Shown here one piece after another: positions 17,689 to 27,093 of a stretch of DNA of 64,000 nucleotides (position 1 is the stretch's first letter; each line of letters starts with the position of its first letter). Under the pieces are notes generated by a model. That model saw only the letters and a program-made list of their open reading frames with translations, was not told the DNA's origin and ran no database searches. Source of the stretch: an uncultured Saprospiraceae bacterium (GTDB lineage: Bacteria; Bacteroidota; Bacteroidia; Chitinophagales; Saprospiraceae); assembly GCA_937997635.1 (NCBI GenBank), contig CALLFA010000057.1:33878-97877 (forward strand), given 5' to 3'. A program made the translations under genes and the position numbers.

Positions 17689-18327
17689 CTAATTTCTTGG
17701 TTTATTGACAGATTTGTAATAATCCATTAATGATTCATTTGCCTGTTCAAGATCGTACATTCCATTTGAATCTCTTTGTCTAAAAAGTTCATAAAGTATA
17801 ACGGCACAGGCAACGCTTATATTCAAACTGCGCACCATCCCAACTTGCGGAATGAAAATATTACCATCTAAATGGCTAAGAAATTCAGCAGATATACCAT
17901 CATGCTCATTGCCTAATACAATTGCTGTTGGAATAGTAAAATCACAATTGTGTATTGGTTTTGCTGTTTCTCCTAAATGTGTTCCAAGTATCAATAAATG
18001 CCTTTTCCGCAACTCAATAACGCATTCTTCTATTGATGTAAACAAGCTTGTTTTTACCCATTTTTTTGCTCCAGAGCATGCCTTACTGTTTAATCCTTTC
18101 TTAAGCGTTGCTTCATTTAGTTGCGGTTCTGTATATACAACAAACACATGTACAATTCCTACAGAATCACATGTGCGCAATACAGCACCAATGTTATGAG
18201 GATCATGGACGTTCTCTAAGACGACAACTATATCTGATTGGCGTTGTGCAACAACTTGTCGCATGCGTTCTTCACGTTTGACCGTGATGCCATCATTAAA
18301 TTCGGCGCCTGGATTTTTATTTGACAT
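17689..18327 (-). CDS. trmH: SpoU/TrmH-family RNA 2'-O-methyltransferase
   Basis: A SAM-dependent trefoil-knot (SPOUT) methyltransferase of 212 residues. The three family motifs are present: LENVHDPHNIGAVLRTCD (motif 1, catalytic Arg), VLGNEHDGIS (motif 2) and IPQVGMVRSLNISVACAVI (motif 3). The N-terminal REERMRQVVAQRQ helix and the length match tRNA Gm18 methyltransferase TrmH rather than the longer rRNA enzyme RlmB, so 2'-O-methylation of G18 in tRNA is the best guess. It starts about 45 bases downstream of the lipoprotein gene on the same strand. Confidence 0.85.
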   Translation of the reverse strand: MSNKNPGAEFNDGITVKREERMRQVVAQRQSDIVVVLENVHDPHNIGAVLRTCDSVGIVHVFVVYTEPQLNEATLKKGLNSKACSGAKKWVKTSLFTSIEECVIELRKRHLLILGTHLGETAKPIHNCDFTIPTAIVLGNEHDGISAEFLSHLDGNIFIPQVGMVRSLNISVACAVILYELFRQRDSNGMYDLEQANESLMDYYKSVNKPRN

Positions 18328-18372
18328 TGGTTATGAGACTTGAACTCATTTTTTTAGTCGAGGATCAAATAA

Positions 18373-19770
18373 CTACTCATCCAACTTTTTGAAGTTCTCT
18401 CCTTGGAATTCAATGATATCCAGATGTTTATTCACAAAATAGTTGATGTTATCCAAAGCTTTTGATTCTAATTCTGGATCTGCTTCATTGATGGGGACTC
18501 CTTCAAGGCGGAATGATGACTGAAGAAACTGTTGTGATTCGTCGACAAAGAATTGAAAATTTCTTCCATATTCCATCAAATTTTTACCAACAAAATACAT
18601 GACATCATAGCCGTGATAAGCATCATCGTTTGGAATGGTCCCGTATCTATTGTAATACTCTCTTTCAAATGCTCGCACATCTGCATTCTGTTTATCTACG
18701 AACTTAGATCGACAGACTTTCATGTTCAAATTTCTAAACAGATTGAATCCAATTTGATCAGAATCTAAAGCTAATGGCATAGTGTACACATGAACGGGCT
18801 CAAGAGATTTTTCTCCATTTATTCTCCTTAAGCAATTGTACATAAAGTCCCCGTCACCCGAAGAAGAGTAAAATGGGAATATGATGGCTTTGCGTCCAGT
18901 TTCATAAAAAATAGAATCGTACGCTGTTTCTCCATTTAGAAGAGAATCCACTTGTACGCGAAAAACGCGCAGATCATCTGGAGAGTTATCTTTTGAAGTT
19001 TCTTTATGAACTTTCTGTAAATACTTAATGATGTTTTCATCAGACCTTCTTCTCTTAGGATCATCTTGATCACGGCCCACTAGAACGATTTCTGAATCAT
19101 CAAAATTGGCTTTTGCATGAGCCATTATTTTTTGAAAGTGATCAGCAGTATTTGGCCTTAGTTGAACGTAAAATGGATTCTCTTTTGCTAACGAACTACT
19201 GGCATACCAGGGGGACACAACAGTGATTTCGTTTTCTTTGCCAAATTCAGCAGCAGCAATCAAACCGTCTTTATTACTCCTTGTGGCATATGGACCTATT
19301 AGAGCATCCATGTTTTGCATTCTGAATGATTTCAAATCGCTCTTCACTTTATCTGCACTTCTCTGAGTATCAAAGACATCAACATTCAAATTTAAACCTT
19401 CTTGTTCAAGTTGGGTCAAAGCTAATATTGTTCCTGCATAAAAACTTACAAAGCGATTTGTCCTAGAATTATCTGATGTCGCTCTAGTATTTGCATCTGG
19501 TTTATTGGCCTCAAAAGGGATCATTAAAGCCACATTATAGACATCCTTTTTCTCTTGAGGAATGATGTCTATCTCGTCGTTTTGGATAGGCGGTTTTACT
19601 TCTTCATCAACTATTTCCCACTTAACTGTATCTACTAGAGGTACATCTTGCTTTACTGGTGTTTCTTTCGGTGTAGAAACTCTACTTGGTGTGTACACCG
19701 TTTTTGATGTACTGCATGACAACAAGAAAAGTGTCGTACTAAATAGAAGTATAATTTTACTCCCACTCAA
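18373..19770 (-). CDS. Lipoprotein with periplasmic-binding-protein fold
   Basis: A probable outer-membrane lipoprotein of about 465 residues. I prefer a TTG start at 19770, which gives a compact lipoprotein signal peptide ending in LFLLSC; the ATG at 19806 adds 12 residues and pushes the start deep into guaA. After a Pro/Thr-rich linker the region from about 85 onward resembles type I periplasmic-binding (LIVBP-like) domains: [39 protein letters not shown] and [11 protein letters not shown]. This fold also occurs in the LpoA-type activators of peptidoglycan synthases, an attractive but unproven analogy. No ABC transporter genes adjoin it, so solute uptake is less likely. Confidence 0.7.
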   Translation of the reverse strand: MSGSKIILLFSTTLFLLSCSTSKTVYTPSRVSTPKETPVKQDVPLVDTVKWEIVDEEVKPPIQNDEIDIIPQEKKDVYNVALMIPFEANKPDANTRATSDNSRTNRFVSFYAGTILALTQLEQEGLNLNVDVFDTQRSADKVKSDLKSFRMQNMDALIGPYATRSNKDGLIAAAEFGKENEITVVSPWYASSSLAKENPFYVQLRPNTADHFQKIMAHAKANFDDSEIVLVGRDQDDPKRRRSDENIIKYLQKVHKETSKDNSPDDLRVFRVQVDSLLNGETAYDSIFYETGRKAIIFPFYSSSGDGDFMYNCLRRINGEKSLEPVHVYTMPLALDSDQIGFNLFRNLNMKVCRSKFVDKQNADVRAFEREYYNRYGTIPNDDAYHGYDVMYFVGKNLMEYGRNFQFFVDESQQFLQSSFRLEGVPINEADPELESKALDNINYFVNKHLDIIEFQGENFKKLDE

Positions 19771-21298
19771 TAGTCGCGGGTGGTTTGGTGCTAATATCAT
19801 AAACAACTCTGTTTATACCTTTTACCTGATTAATGATCTCTGTTGAGACAGTTTCTAAAAATGAGTGTGGTAATTTACTCCAATCAGCAGTCATTCCGTC
19901 AACGGAATTCACACATCTTAACGCAAGAGTGAATTCATAAGTTCGCTCATCTCCCATTACTCCTACTGACTGCACTGGCAACAATATCGCGCCTGCTTGC
20001 CAAACTTTATCATAAAGTCCTTGATCTTTGAGTTGATTGATGTAAATAGCATCAGCGTCTTGGCACAAACGAATCTTTTCTCTAGAAATTGGTCCGAGTA
20101 TTCTTATGGCCAATCCTGGACCTGGAAATGGATGTCTTCCTATTATGTCCTTGGATATCCCTAATTCCGTTCCGATTACCCTCACTTCATCTTTGAATAA
20201 TGTTCTCAGGGGTTCTACAATCTTCAACGCTAGCCGTTCAGGAAGCCCACCAACATTGTGATGAGATTTTATTGTGGCAGAAGGACCATGGACAGATACT
20301 GATTCGATCACATCAGGATAGATGGTACCTTGTCCCAACCATTTGATGTTATCTAATTTATTAGCCTCTGCTTCAAAGACTTCTATAAATACCCTACCAA
20401 TAATTTTTCTCTTCTTCTCAGGGTCACTCACACCTTCCAGTTCATCCAAAAACGCATCTTTTGCGTCGACCCCGATAATATTCAGACCCATGCCTTTATA
20501 ACTGTCAAGGACTTCTTCAAATTCACCTTTACGTAAAAGACCATTATCAACGAATATGCATGTGAGTTGATCACCAATAGCACGTTGCAATAATGTAGCA
20601 GCTACAGTGGAATCCACACCTCCCGACAATCCCATAACGACTTTATCGGACCCGATTTGACTCTTTAATTCACCTACTGTTGTTTCTATGAAATGTGCTG
20701 GTGTCCAATCTTGACTGCATCCAGCTATGTTGACTAAAAAATTCTTTAGTAATGTGCTCCCTTCCAAACTGTGACTAACCTCAGGATGAAACTGGATACA
20801 ATAGACTGGCTTATCGTAAGCATTAGTCTTCGACCTAAATGCAGCTACTGGGATTGAATCAGTGGTTGCCACAATCTCAAAAGAATCTGGTATATCTAAT
20901 ATTGAATCACCATGGGACATCCATATTTGTGAATCATCAGAAATAGCTTCAAAGAGTTGGTCTTCTTTCTTCGTTACTTTTAATGTGGCCTTACCGTATT
21001 CTCTAATATTGGAGCTCTCTACTCTACCGCCCAATTTAGCAGAGATGTATTGAGCACCATAACAAACACCTAACACAGGGAATTTGTCAACGACGGTCTC
21101 TAGTTCAAATTGAAGTGCATTTTCGTCATTTACCGAATACGGACTACCTGAGAGGATGACTGCTTTGACATTTTCTGTAAATGCAGGTGGATTGTTACAC
21201 GGATGAATCTCACAATAGATCTGTAGCTCTCTGACTCTTCTGGCAATCAATTGCGTGTATTGAGACCCAAAATCGAGAATGATGACCTTTTCTAACAT
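19757..21298 (-). CDS. guaA: GMP synthase, glutamine-hydrolysing
   Basis: Converts XMP to GMP with ATP and glutamine, the last step of guanine nucleotide synthesis. The 513-residue protein has an N-terminal class I amidotransferase domain (about 1-190) with the catalytic Cys in [10 protein letters not shown] and the His-Glu pair in QFHPEVSHS. It is followed by the ATP pyrophosphatase domain with the P-loop [14 protein letters not shown] and the dimerisation domain ending [16 protein letters not shown]. It is nine bases downstream of nusB and overlaps the start region of the lipoprotein gene, so the minus-strand genes probably form one transcript. Confidence 0.97.
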   Translation of the reverse strand: MLEKVIILDFGSQYTQLIARRVRELQIYCEIHPCNNPPAFTENVKAVILSGSPYSVNDENALQFELETVVDKFPVLGVCYGAQYISAKLGGRVESSNIREYGKATLKVTKKEDQLFEAISDDSQIWMSHGDSILDIPDSFEIVATTDSIPVAAFRSKTNAYDKPVYCIQFHPEVSHSLEGSTLLKNFLVNIAGCSQDWTPAHFIETTVGELKSQIGSDKVVMGLSGGVDSTVAATLLQRAIGDQLTCIFVDNGLLRKGEFEEVLDSYKGMGLNIIGVDAKDAFLDELEGVSDPEKKRKIIGRVFIEVFEAEANKLDNIKWLGQGTIYPDVIESVSVHGPSATIKSHHNVGGLPERLALKIVEPLRTLFKDEVRVIGTELGISKDIIGRHPFPGPGLAIRILGPISREKIRLCQDADAIYINQLKDQGLYDKVWQAGAILLPVQSVGVMGDERTYEFTLALRCVNSVDGMTADWSKLPHSFLETVSTEIINQVKGINRVVYDISTKPPATIEWE

Positions 21299-21307
21299 GT
21301 TAATTGG

Positions 21308-22243
21308 TTAGCTTACTAATCCTCTTCCTTCTTTATTTATTTTTCCTTCTGCTTCCAGGTCTTTGAGCAGTTTATCCAAAATGCCATTGATGAAATCTTT
21401 ACTCTTTGGAGTGCTGTACATTTTAGAGACTTCTACATATTCGTTTATTGTCACTTTTGTTGGAATAGTCTCACACTCCAAGAACTCAACAAGGGCCATT
21501 TTCAATAAAATCATATCTATAACAGCGAGTCTTTCGTGATCCCAATTTTGGAGTGCAGGTTTGATAACACTTAAAAGATCATCATCTTTCTTATCTGTGC
21601 TTTCTAATAATTTTAACCCAAAAATTTTGCAAGTCTCATCATCTGGAAAGTACTCTTTGTAGTGGTTTGCTTCTACTTCTGGCAATTCTTTGAGCGTTTT
21701 CTTGATTGTACCAATGACGACTGACTTGTCATCGAGCCAGTTGGTGAAATGATCATCCATCTGTTCAACAAAAAACTCATGTTTGCGGCAAACTCTGAAT
21801 AACTCCAATAGGATTTCTAAGTGGTCTTCTTTGGTACTCGCTTTCGCTAAATATTCTTTATACGCTTCATTGTTAGCGAACTCAGTGTAAATTTTCTTAA
21901 TGTAGTCAAAATTGATTTTATCACTAAGGTTGAGTGACTTAAATTCTTGTTGTAATTTTTTATTTCCTTCTAATGACTGAATGAGTTCGTTTTCATATAG
22001 CTTAGGTGTAAATGTTTTGTCCTCATCCGACGGAAGATGTTTCGACTTCCTTTTCTCTCCATCTGCAACAGATTCTTTGGATATTTGAATCAAGCAATAT
22101 AGGTTAAACAGATACAAGGTAAATGCTTCTTCAACAGAAGACAAATACCGTTTTTTTGCTTCCTTAAACTTGAATGCTTCATCCCTGTTTAACGAGAACA
22201 GCACCTGCATTACTTTGATTCGGACACCCCTTCGACTTAACAT
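21308..22243 (-). CDS. nusB: Transcription antitermination factor NusB, extended form
   Basis: NusB binds boxA RNA with NusE and keeps RNA polymerase from stopping early in rRNA operons. The N-terminus RRGVRIKVMQVLFSL and the C-terminal part (about 220-300) with ERLAVIDMILLKMALVEFL and PTKVTINEYVEVSKMY followed by FINGILDKL are the NusB fold. At 311 residues it is about twice the E. coli length. The extra sequence is inserted between the first helix and the rest, an arrangement I associate with Bacteroidota NusB. It heads the guaA cluster. Confidence 0.88.
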   Translation of the reverse strand: MLSRRGVRIKVMQVLFSLNRDEAFKFKEAKKRYLSSVEEAFTLYLFNLYCLIQISKESVADGEKRKSKHLPSDEDKTFTPKLYENELIQSLEGNKKLQQEFKSLNLSDKINFDYIKKIYTEFANNEAYKEYLAKASTKEDHLEILLELFRVCRKHEFFVEQMDDHFTNWLDDKSVVIGTIKKTLKELPEVEANHYKEYFPDDETCKIFGLKLLESTDKKDDDLLSVIKPALQNWDHERLAVIDMILLKMALVEFLECETIPTKVTINEYVEVSKMYSTPKSKDFINGILDKLLKDLEAEGKINKEGRGLVS

Positions 22244-22315
22244 ACTTTTATGTGTTTAATTTATTACACTACAAAGAAACTGATTTGTTTCTCTTTGACT
22301 ACTATTTTATCATTA

Positions 22316-23809
22316 TTATTTAATGAATTCTTGCTTCACTTCTTCATAAGATGGCAACTTCTTTTTATGCCACTTACTCACTATTTTCCCATCTTTCCAC
22401 AACACGATCCCTGGATTCGATCTCACTATTGTCTTTAAAAGGATATCGTCGGCTGTATACATGTCTAGTCCTAAGCCCAATTCTTCTTTTAAATCTGCTA
22501 ACTGTTCTGCTCCAGAACCACCTACCACAGCATATGTCTTATATCCATCAGCACTTGCTTTTTGTGTAAATGGCTTGATGATTGAAGTATAGTCATCTGC
22601 AAAAGATTCATCCCATTTATAATCTGTATACGTGTAGTTTTTCTGTTGAATGTCAGCAATGGATTTTTCAATGATGAAGTCACCATCAGCATCCTTGGTC
22701 TGAAGCGTATCTAATTTCATAATGGTATCCATGTAGGTACTCTGCACTTCCTCACTCCCAGCACCTTTCAATTTATAGCTGACAATCATGACAGCATAGT
22801 TCGGATCGTTCAGTATATCCTCAGTTTTGTCGTATCCATCTGTATCTACAATCTCAAATTCACTAATCTTTGATGGTACTAATGTTGGTTCAGATTTGAT
22901 CTGGTCGACCACCCATCCTTCATCTTTCGGATAAGATTTGTAGATCGCCATATAATCTGGGTTCATGATCGATGCAATCTCTCCAGTCTTAGTATTTGTA
23001 AATTCCCATCCGATTATATCCACATCAGCAAGTGCTTGCATTTCGATGGCTTTTTGTTCACGAACGTTCGCGTTTTTCTTAAATGGTCTAAAGTCTGCAT
23101 GTGGAATATCCCAGACAAAATTACTTAGACAATAGATGATGAGTCCAACTATAGAAGCAACAACAATCATATCTCTAAGCCTTAAAGAGAACAATTGGTG
23201 CATCGATTTATGCTTAAATAAGAAGAAGATTGCTGGCACCATTAATGCCAAATCCTTGAAGAAAGATATTTTAGGTTTTAGTTTAATGAAATCACCAAAA
23301 CAACCACAATCTGTAACCTGTTGATTTGTTTCTTTAAATGCACCCCATTGGCCAAACTGGAAAAAATTCACATCAGGAGGCACATAGCCTGTAAGGAATG
23401 TAAAACCAGTGAGTCCTGTAAAAAACAAAAGCAATATAAAAAACATCCAACTCAACGCTTTTGGTCTATGTCCCATAATCAGCATGATTCCCAAAACAAT
23501 CTCAAATATGATGACGAACATCGAAATGCCGATTTGATATTGAGATAGAAATGGAAAAAGAGGTGATAGAAAACTAAACCAAGTACCACTAAATACAGAT
23601 TCGAATGCTGTGAAATAGTCAGCGATTTTGAAGCCCATTCCCATTGGATCTACGGCTTTTACCCAACCTGAAAAAATGTAGAATGCACCGCAAAAATTCT
23701 GTAGATATGTCATGAGCCAGGACTTATGACCCTTCATGATCAAACCCACAATTAAGGTGAGGACGATAGCGACTGATCCTATGACCAGAAGTAATGTTTG
23801 CAGATTCAT
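22316..23809 (-). CDS. DoxX/MauE-like membrane protein with C-terminal thioredoxin-like domain
   Basis: A 497-residue inner-membrane protein from ATG 23809 (MNLQTLLLVIGSVAIVL); the frame extends to 23875 but the earlier residues are not needed. The N-terminal half has about eight hydrophobic segments with DoxX/MauE features: FSGWVKAVDPMGMGFKI, then MFVIIFEIVLGIMLIMGH. The Cys pair in QQVTDCGCFGDFIKLKP is a conserved CxC-like motif in this group. The C-terminal portion (about 380-497) resembles a thioredoxin fold near NPGIVLWKDGKIVSKWH but lacks a CxxC. Proteins of this type are common in Bacteroidota (the BT_3928 family, from memory). A redox or quinone-linked role is inferred. Confidence 0.75.
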   Translation of the reverse strand: MNLQTLLLVIGSVAIVLTLIVGLIMKGHKSWLMTYLQNFCGAFYIFSGWVKAVDPMGMGFKIADYFTAFESVFSGTWFSFLSPLFPFLSQYQIGISMFVIIFEIVLGIMLIMGHRPKALSWMFFILLLFFTGLTGFTFLTGYVPPDVNFFQFGQWGAFKETNQQVTDCGCFGDFIKLKPKISFFKDLALMVPAIFFLFKHKSMHQLFSLRLRDMIVVASIVGLIIYCLSNFVWDIPHADFRPFKKNANVREQKAIEMQALADVDIIGWEFTNTKTGEIASIMNPDYMAIYKSYPKDEGWVVDQIKSEPTLVPSKISEFEIVDTDGYDKTEDILNDPNYAVMIVSYKLKGAGSEEVQSTYMDTIMKLDTLQTKDADGDFIIEKSIADIQQKNYTYTDYKWDESFADDYTSIIKPFTQKASADGYKTYAVVGGSGAEQLADLKEELGLGLDMYTADDILLKTIVRSNPGIVLWKDGKIVSKWHKKKLPSYEEVKQEFIK

Positions 23810-23832
23810 ATATTCAAATAAGAATTGGTGAA

Positions 23833-23840
23833 CAAATATA
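23833..23840 (-). promoter_or_regulatory. -7 promoter box for the DoxX-like gene
   Basis: The minus strand reads TATATTTG, a perfect TAnnTTTG, 23 bases upstream of the ATG at 23809. No TTTG stands at standard spacing; the closest lies about 25 bases upstream. Confidence 0.35.
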
Positions 23841-23974
23841 CATATTAAACTTTGACTTATATGTTCAAAAAACAAATTAAGAACAATAATTTTTGCAAAG
23901 TAAACTCATATTCTTGATCGATATTCTTTCAAAATGTGTTTAATTCGTCAATGAATTGTTAAGCCTTCATCTAC

Positions 23975-24841
23975 ATGGTTCTATTACTGCTGTGTCTTCT
24001 TGCAAATGTGTCTCTCGGACTACTGTTTAAGGTCTTTCCAAAGTATGGCATTCGCAACCTACCGACAATTGTCATTAACTATATGTCGTCTATCGTTGTA
24101 GGAAGTGTTCTTGCTGGTAAGATCATCATCACTAAGGAAGTGATTCATTCACCAGGTATTGGTTACATTATCGCACTCAGCCTACTCTTTATCGTAGGAT
24201 TCAATGTGCTTGGAAGGGCTTTTCAGATTGCAGGAATGTCCTTGACGACCATTATTCAAAAGATGTCTATTCTTATTAGTGCGATTTTTGCCATAGTGGT
24301 ATACAACGAACTCGTCAGTGTTCAAAAGGTTGTAGGACTCATTCTTGCTGTAGCTGCAATCGTATTTGTGTACTATGTTCCCAAGAGCGAAAGACAGCAG
24401 TTGGGTAAGGATTGGAAAGTCATTGCATATCCTTTCATTGCGTTTGTATTGAGTGGCATTATTGAAGTCATACTATTGGTTGTCGGCAAAGAAGGCTTAA
24501 TGATGGACAGCATATCATTTGTGTCCCATTCTTTTGCCTTAGCAAGTATCATAGGAATTGCAGTTATGGCATTTACGACCAGACCTTTTATCAAACCTCA
24601 GGAGATTCTAGCTGGCATTGTCCTTGGCATTCCCAATTTTCTAACCATTTACTTGCTGATTGTCTTGGTCGAACAAGGCTGGGATGGTTCAGTCTTATTC
24701 CCCATCAACAACATTGGCATTGTCCTATTGTCAGCATTAGCAGGAGTCTTGTTGTTTAATGAAAAAATGGACAAGTATAAGCGGATAGGATTAGCGTTAT
24801 CGCTGGCGTCTATTGTGTTGATTGGAATGGAGTTGGTTTGA
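23975..24841 (+). CDS. EamA/DMT-family membrane transporter
   Basis: A 288-residue integral membrane protein with about ten hydrophobic helices arranged as two halves (residues 1-140 and 150-288), as in drug/metabolite transporters. The second half ends with PINNIGIVLLSALAGVLLFNEKMDKYKRIGLALSLASIVLI, a typical EamA closing helix pair with the acidic residue before the last helix. Likely exports or imports a small metabolite; the substrate is not predictable. Its TGA stop is in the same frame as the minisatellite that follows and as yigZ, with no other stop between. Confidence 0.78.
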   Translation: MVLLLLCLLANVSLGLLFKVFPKYGIRNLPTIVINYMSSIVVGSVLAGKIIITKEVIHSPGIGYIIALSLLFIVGFNVLGRAFQIAGMSLTTIIQKMSILISAIFAIVVYNELVSVQKVVGLILAVAAIVFVYYVPKSERQQLGKDWKVIAYPFIAFVLSGIIEVILLVVGKEGLMMDSISFVSHSFALASIIGIAVMAFTTRPFIKPQEILAGIVLGIPNFLTIYLLIVLVEQGWDGSVLFPINNIGIVLLSALAGVLLFNEKMDKYKRIGLALSLASIVLIGMELV

Positions 24842-24849
24842 CGCCATCC

Positions 24850-25149
24850 CAAAAGCGAGGTTACGAGCGTCCTAACGAGCGAGGCCACGAACGACTCAAC
24901 AAGTGAGCCCGCGAACGACCCAACAAGGGAGCCCGCGAACGACCCAACAAGTGAGCCCGCGAACGACCCAACAAGTGAGCCTGCGAACACCCCAACAAGT
25001 GAGCCTGCGAACGACCCAACAAGTGAACCTGCGAACACCCCAACAAGCGAGCCTGCAAACACCCCAACAAGCGAGCCTGCGAACACCCCAACAAGTGAGC
25101 CTGCGAACACCCTAACAAGTGAGCCTGCGAACACCCCAATAAGCGCCCA
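24850..25149. repeat. Minisatellite array A, 24-base unit, about 12.5 copies
   Basis: Tandem 24-base units between the EamA gene and yigZ. Each unit carries AACAAG at its start and a GAGCCTGCGAAC or GAGGCCACGAAC middle, ending CACCCC or CGACCC. The first units (24850-24900) resemble array C, later ones drift. The unit is a multiple of three, so long frames run through it on several strands, but I find no start codon in the frame that joins yigZ before TTG 25163. Nothing else is visible in this 321-base gap. Confidence 0.95.
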
Positions 25150-25162
25150 AAAACAGTTATCT

Positions 25163-25837
25163 TTGCCCCCTGTGATCAAAGACTCCTATCGTACCATCCA
25201 TAAGCCAGGAAAAGGCGAATTCAAATCAAAAGGAAGTAAATTCTTTGCTTATGCTTCTCATGTCAATACCATTGAAGAGGTCAAAGACGCATTGGATAAA
25301 CTGAAAGCAGAACACTTCAAATCTCGACATGTTTGTTATGCTTATCGGCTTGATCATCAAGGTGATCAATACCGAGCTAATGACGATGGCGAACCTTCTG
25401 GAACTGCCGGATTGCCTATTCTAAATGTGTTAAAAAGTCATGAACTTGTAAAGACATTGATTGCAGTGGTTCGGTATTTTGGAGGCACCAAATTGGGAGT
25501 TTCAGGGCTTATTGAAGCTTACAAACTTAGTGCAGATGACGCTATACAACAAACTGATATTCAAGAAGATTACATCTATGATGTGATCAAACTTGAGTTC
25601 CCATATGACGAGCTTGGAAACTTGATGAATTGCGTTGCCAAATCAAGTTTCAAAATCATTGAACAATCCTATGATGAAGTACCATTTCTGAAGCTTGCGA
25701 TTAGAAAATCCTTGTCGGAAAAAAATATGTTGAGCATCTATAGTCAGCTTTTAGGTTATGATATTACAGATATGGCATTAACGAAAGAACATGTGGTCAA
25801 ACATGTTTATCTTGACGAATACGAAGGTAGATTATGA
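25163..25837 (+). CDS. yigZ: YigZ / IMPACT family protein
   Basis: A 224-residue protein of the UPF0029/IMPACT family, known for an N-terminal ribosomal-S5-like domain and a C-terminal DUF1949 domain. Strongly conserved parts are KGSKFFAYA, SRHVCYAYRL, the hallmark DDGEPSGTAGLPIL (about 74-87) and VVRYFGGTKLGVSGLIEAY (about 98-116). The start is TTG at 25163 or GTG at 25172; no ATG is available because the repeat array abuts the gene. The stop overlaps the coaE start by four bases. Family members are linked to translation or stress control; the exact reaction is unknown. Confidence 0.88.
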   Translation: MPPVIKDSYRTIHKPGKGEFKSKGSKFFAYASHVNTIEEVKDALDKLKAEHFKSRHVCYAYRLDHQGDQYRANDDGEPSGTAGLPILNVLKSHELVKTLIAVVRYFGGTKLGVSGLIEAYKLSADDAIQQTDIQEDYIYDVIKLEFPYDELGNLMNCVAKSSFKIIEQSYDEVPFLKLAIRKSLSEKNMLSIYSQLLGYDITDMALTKEHVVKHVYLDEYEGRL

Positions 25838-26421
25838 TAACAATAGGCATTACGGGTGGAATTGGAAGTGGCAAAACAACGTGCTGTAAACTGTTTGAAG
25901 AATTGGGCACTCCTGTGTATTACGCAGACACAAGAGCAAAGCAATTGATGATAAGCAACAAACCATTAAAAACACAGATCAAAGCTTTGCTAGGAGATGA
26001 CGCTTATCATACAAATGGTAGGCCCAACAGACCGTACATCGCATCCAAAATATTTAACGATAAGCAGCTTCTAAAAAAGATGAATGGCCTAGTCCACCCT
26101 GCAGTCGGAATGGATGTTATCGGATGGGCTCAAGTGCAACAGTCACCCTACGTTATGTATGAAGCTGCCTTATTGGTAGAAAATGGTTCGTACAAAAACT
26201 TCAACAAATTAATCGTCGTGACATGTCCAAAAGATGAACGGATCAAACGCGTCATGAAAAGAGACAATATCTCCAAAGAAGCTGTTCTTGCAAGAATGAA
26301 AAACCAATTACCTGAAAAGAAAAAAGTGGCTGTTGCAGATTTCATTATTGATAATAGTGGGAATCAAAAATTGGATGTTCAAATTAGGCGCATACATAAA
26401 GAGATAATTTCGGGCGGCTAG
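25834..26421 (+). CDS. coaE: Dephospho-CoA kinase
   Basis: Last step of coenzyme A synthesis: phosphorylates the 3'-hydroxyl of dephospho-CoA. The 195-residue P-loop kinase opens with ITIGITGGIGSGKTTCCKLFEELG (Walker A at 8-15) and continues with YYADTRAK, the substrate-binding Asp-Arg region. VVTCPKDERIKRVMKRDNIS follows near 129-148, and the C-terminus has ADFIIDNSGNQKLD. The start overlaps yigZ in an ATGA. The last codons, ending GGC GGC TAG, are already part of repeat array B, so the array has grown into or out of the 3' end of the gene. Confidence 0.93.
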   Translation: MITIGITGGIGSGKTTCCKLFEELGTPVYYADTRAKQLMISNKPLKTQIKALLGDDAYHTNGRPNRPYIASKIFNDKQLLKKMNGLVHPAVGMDVIGWAQVQQSPYVMYEAALLVENGSYKNFNKLIVVTCPKDERIKRVMKRDNISKEAVLARMKNQLPEKKKVAVADFIIDNSGNQKLDVQIRRIHKEIISGG

Positions 26422-26612
26422 TGCCTTTCTGGGGCGGCTGCGCCTTGTTGGGTCGGCTGACGCCTTATTGGGTCGGCTGGCGCCTTGTTGGGTCGGCTGG
26501 CGCCTTGTTGGGTCGGCTGGCGCCTTGTTGGGTCGGCTGGCGCCTTGTTGGGTCGGCTGGCGCCTCGTTGGGGCGGCTGGCGCCTCTTTGGGGCGGCTGG
26601 CGCCTCGTTGGC
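26411..26612. repeat. Minisatellite array B, 20-base unit, about 10 copies
   Basis: Exact 20-base periodicity right after, and slightly inside, the end of coaE; the unit is CGCCTTGTTGGGTCGGCTGG. Its CTTGTTGGG core is the reverse complement of CCCAACAAG in arrays A and C, so B is inverted relative to both. Units in the middle carry GGGTCGG, matching array A. The first unit and the last three carry GGGGCGG, matching array C. Confidence 0.95.
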
Positions 26613-26647
26613 TTACTGATCAGTCTCAAACGAGCTGTTAGTAAACC

Positions 26648-27005
26648 AACAAGCGAGGTCACGAGCGCCCCAACAAGCGAGGTCACGAGCGCCCCAACAA
26701 GCGAGGTCACGAGCGCCCCAACAAGCGAGCCTGCGAGCACCCCAACAAGCGAGGTCACGAGCGCCCCAACAAGCGAGGTCACGAGCGCCCCAACAAACGA
26801 GGTCACGAGCGCCCCAACAAACGAGGTCACGAGCGCCCCAACAAACGAGGTCACGAGCGCCCCAACAAGCGAGGTCACGAGCGCCCCAACAAGCGAGGCC
26901 ACGAGCGCCCCAACAAGCGAGGCCACGAGCGCCCCAACAAGCGAGGTCACGAGCGCCCCAACAAGCGAGGCCACGAGCGCCCCAACAGCGAGCCTGCGAG
27001 CGTCC
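26648..27005. repeat. Minisatellite array C, 24-base unit, about 15 copies
   Basis: Fifteen units of 24 bases, each with AACAAGCGAGGTCACGAGCG followed by CCCC; a few units have AACAAACGAG, GGCC or GAGCCTGCG variants, and the last unit lacks three bases. It faces array B head to head across 35 bases (26613-26647). Long open frames through it on both strands are products of the 24-base period and are not genes. Confidence 0.95.
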
Positions 27006-27040
27006 CTTCCCCCACATTTCCACCTTAATCAATAAATGCC

Positions 27041-27048
27041 TATGTTTG
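27041..27048 (+). promoter_or_regulatory. -7 promoter box for corA
   Basis: TATGTTTG is a perfect TAnnTTTG just after array C, 45 bases upstream of the corA ATG. The -33 position reads TTTC rather than TTTG. Confidence 0.4.
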
Positions 27049-27093
27049 CGCAAAATTAGATAGTTACCTAAATGGAGACTGAGTCGGTACATT

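Noticed and set aside
24649..25179. Long minus-strand frames with repeats like GSFAGSLVG, and plus-strand frames such as 24903-25115, through array A
   Set aside because: They exist because the 24-base period is a multiple of three; composition is pure repeat, they overlap real genes, and they have no signal or domain.
26421..27092. Plus-strand 204-codon frame and minus-strand frames of 159 and 169 codons over arrays B and C
   Set aside because: Each crosses the B/C boundary or consists only of repeat units in arbitrary phase; no start context and no conserved domain.
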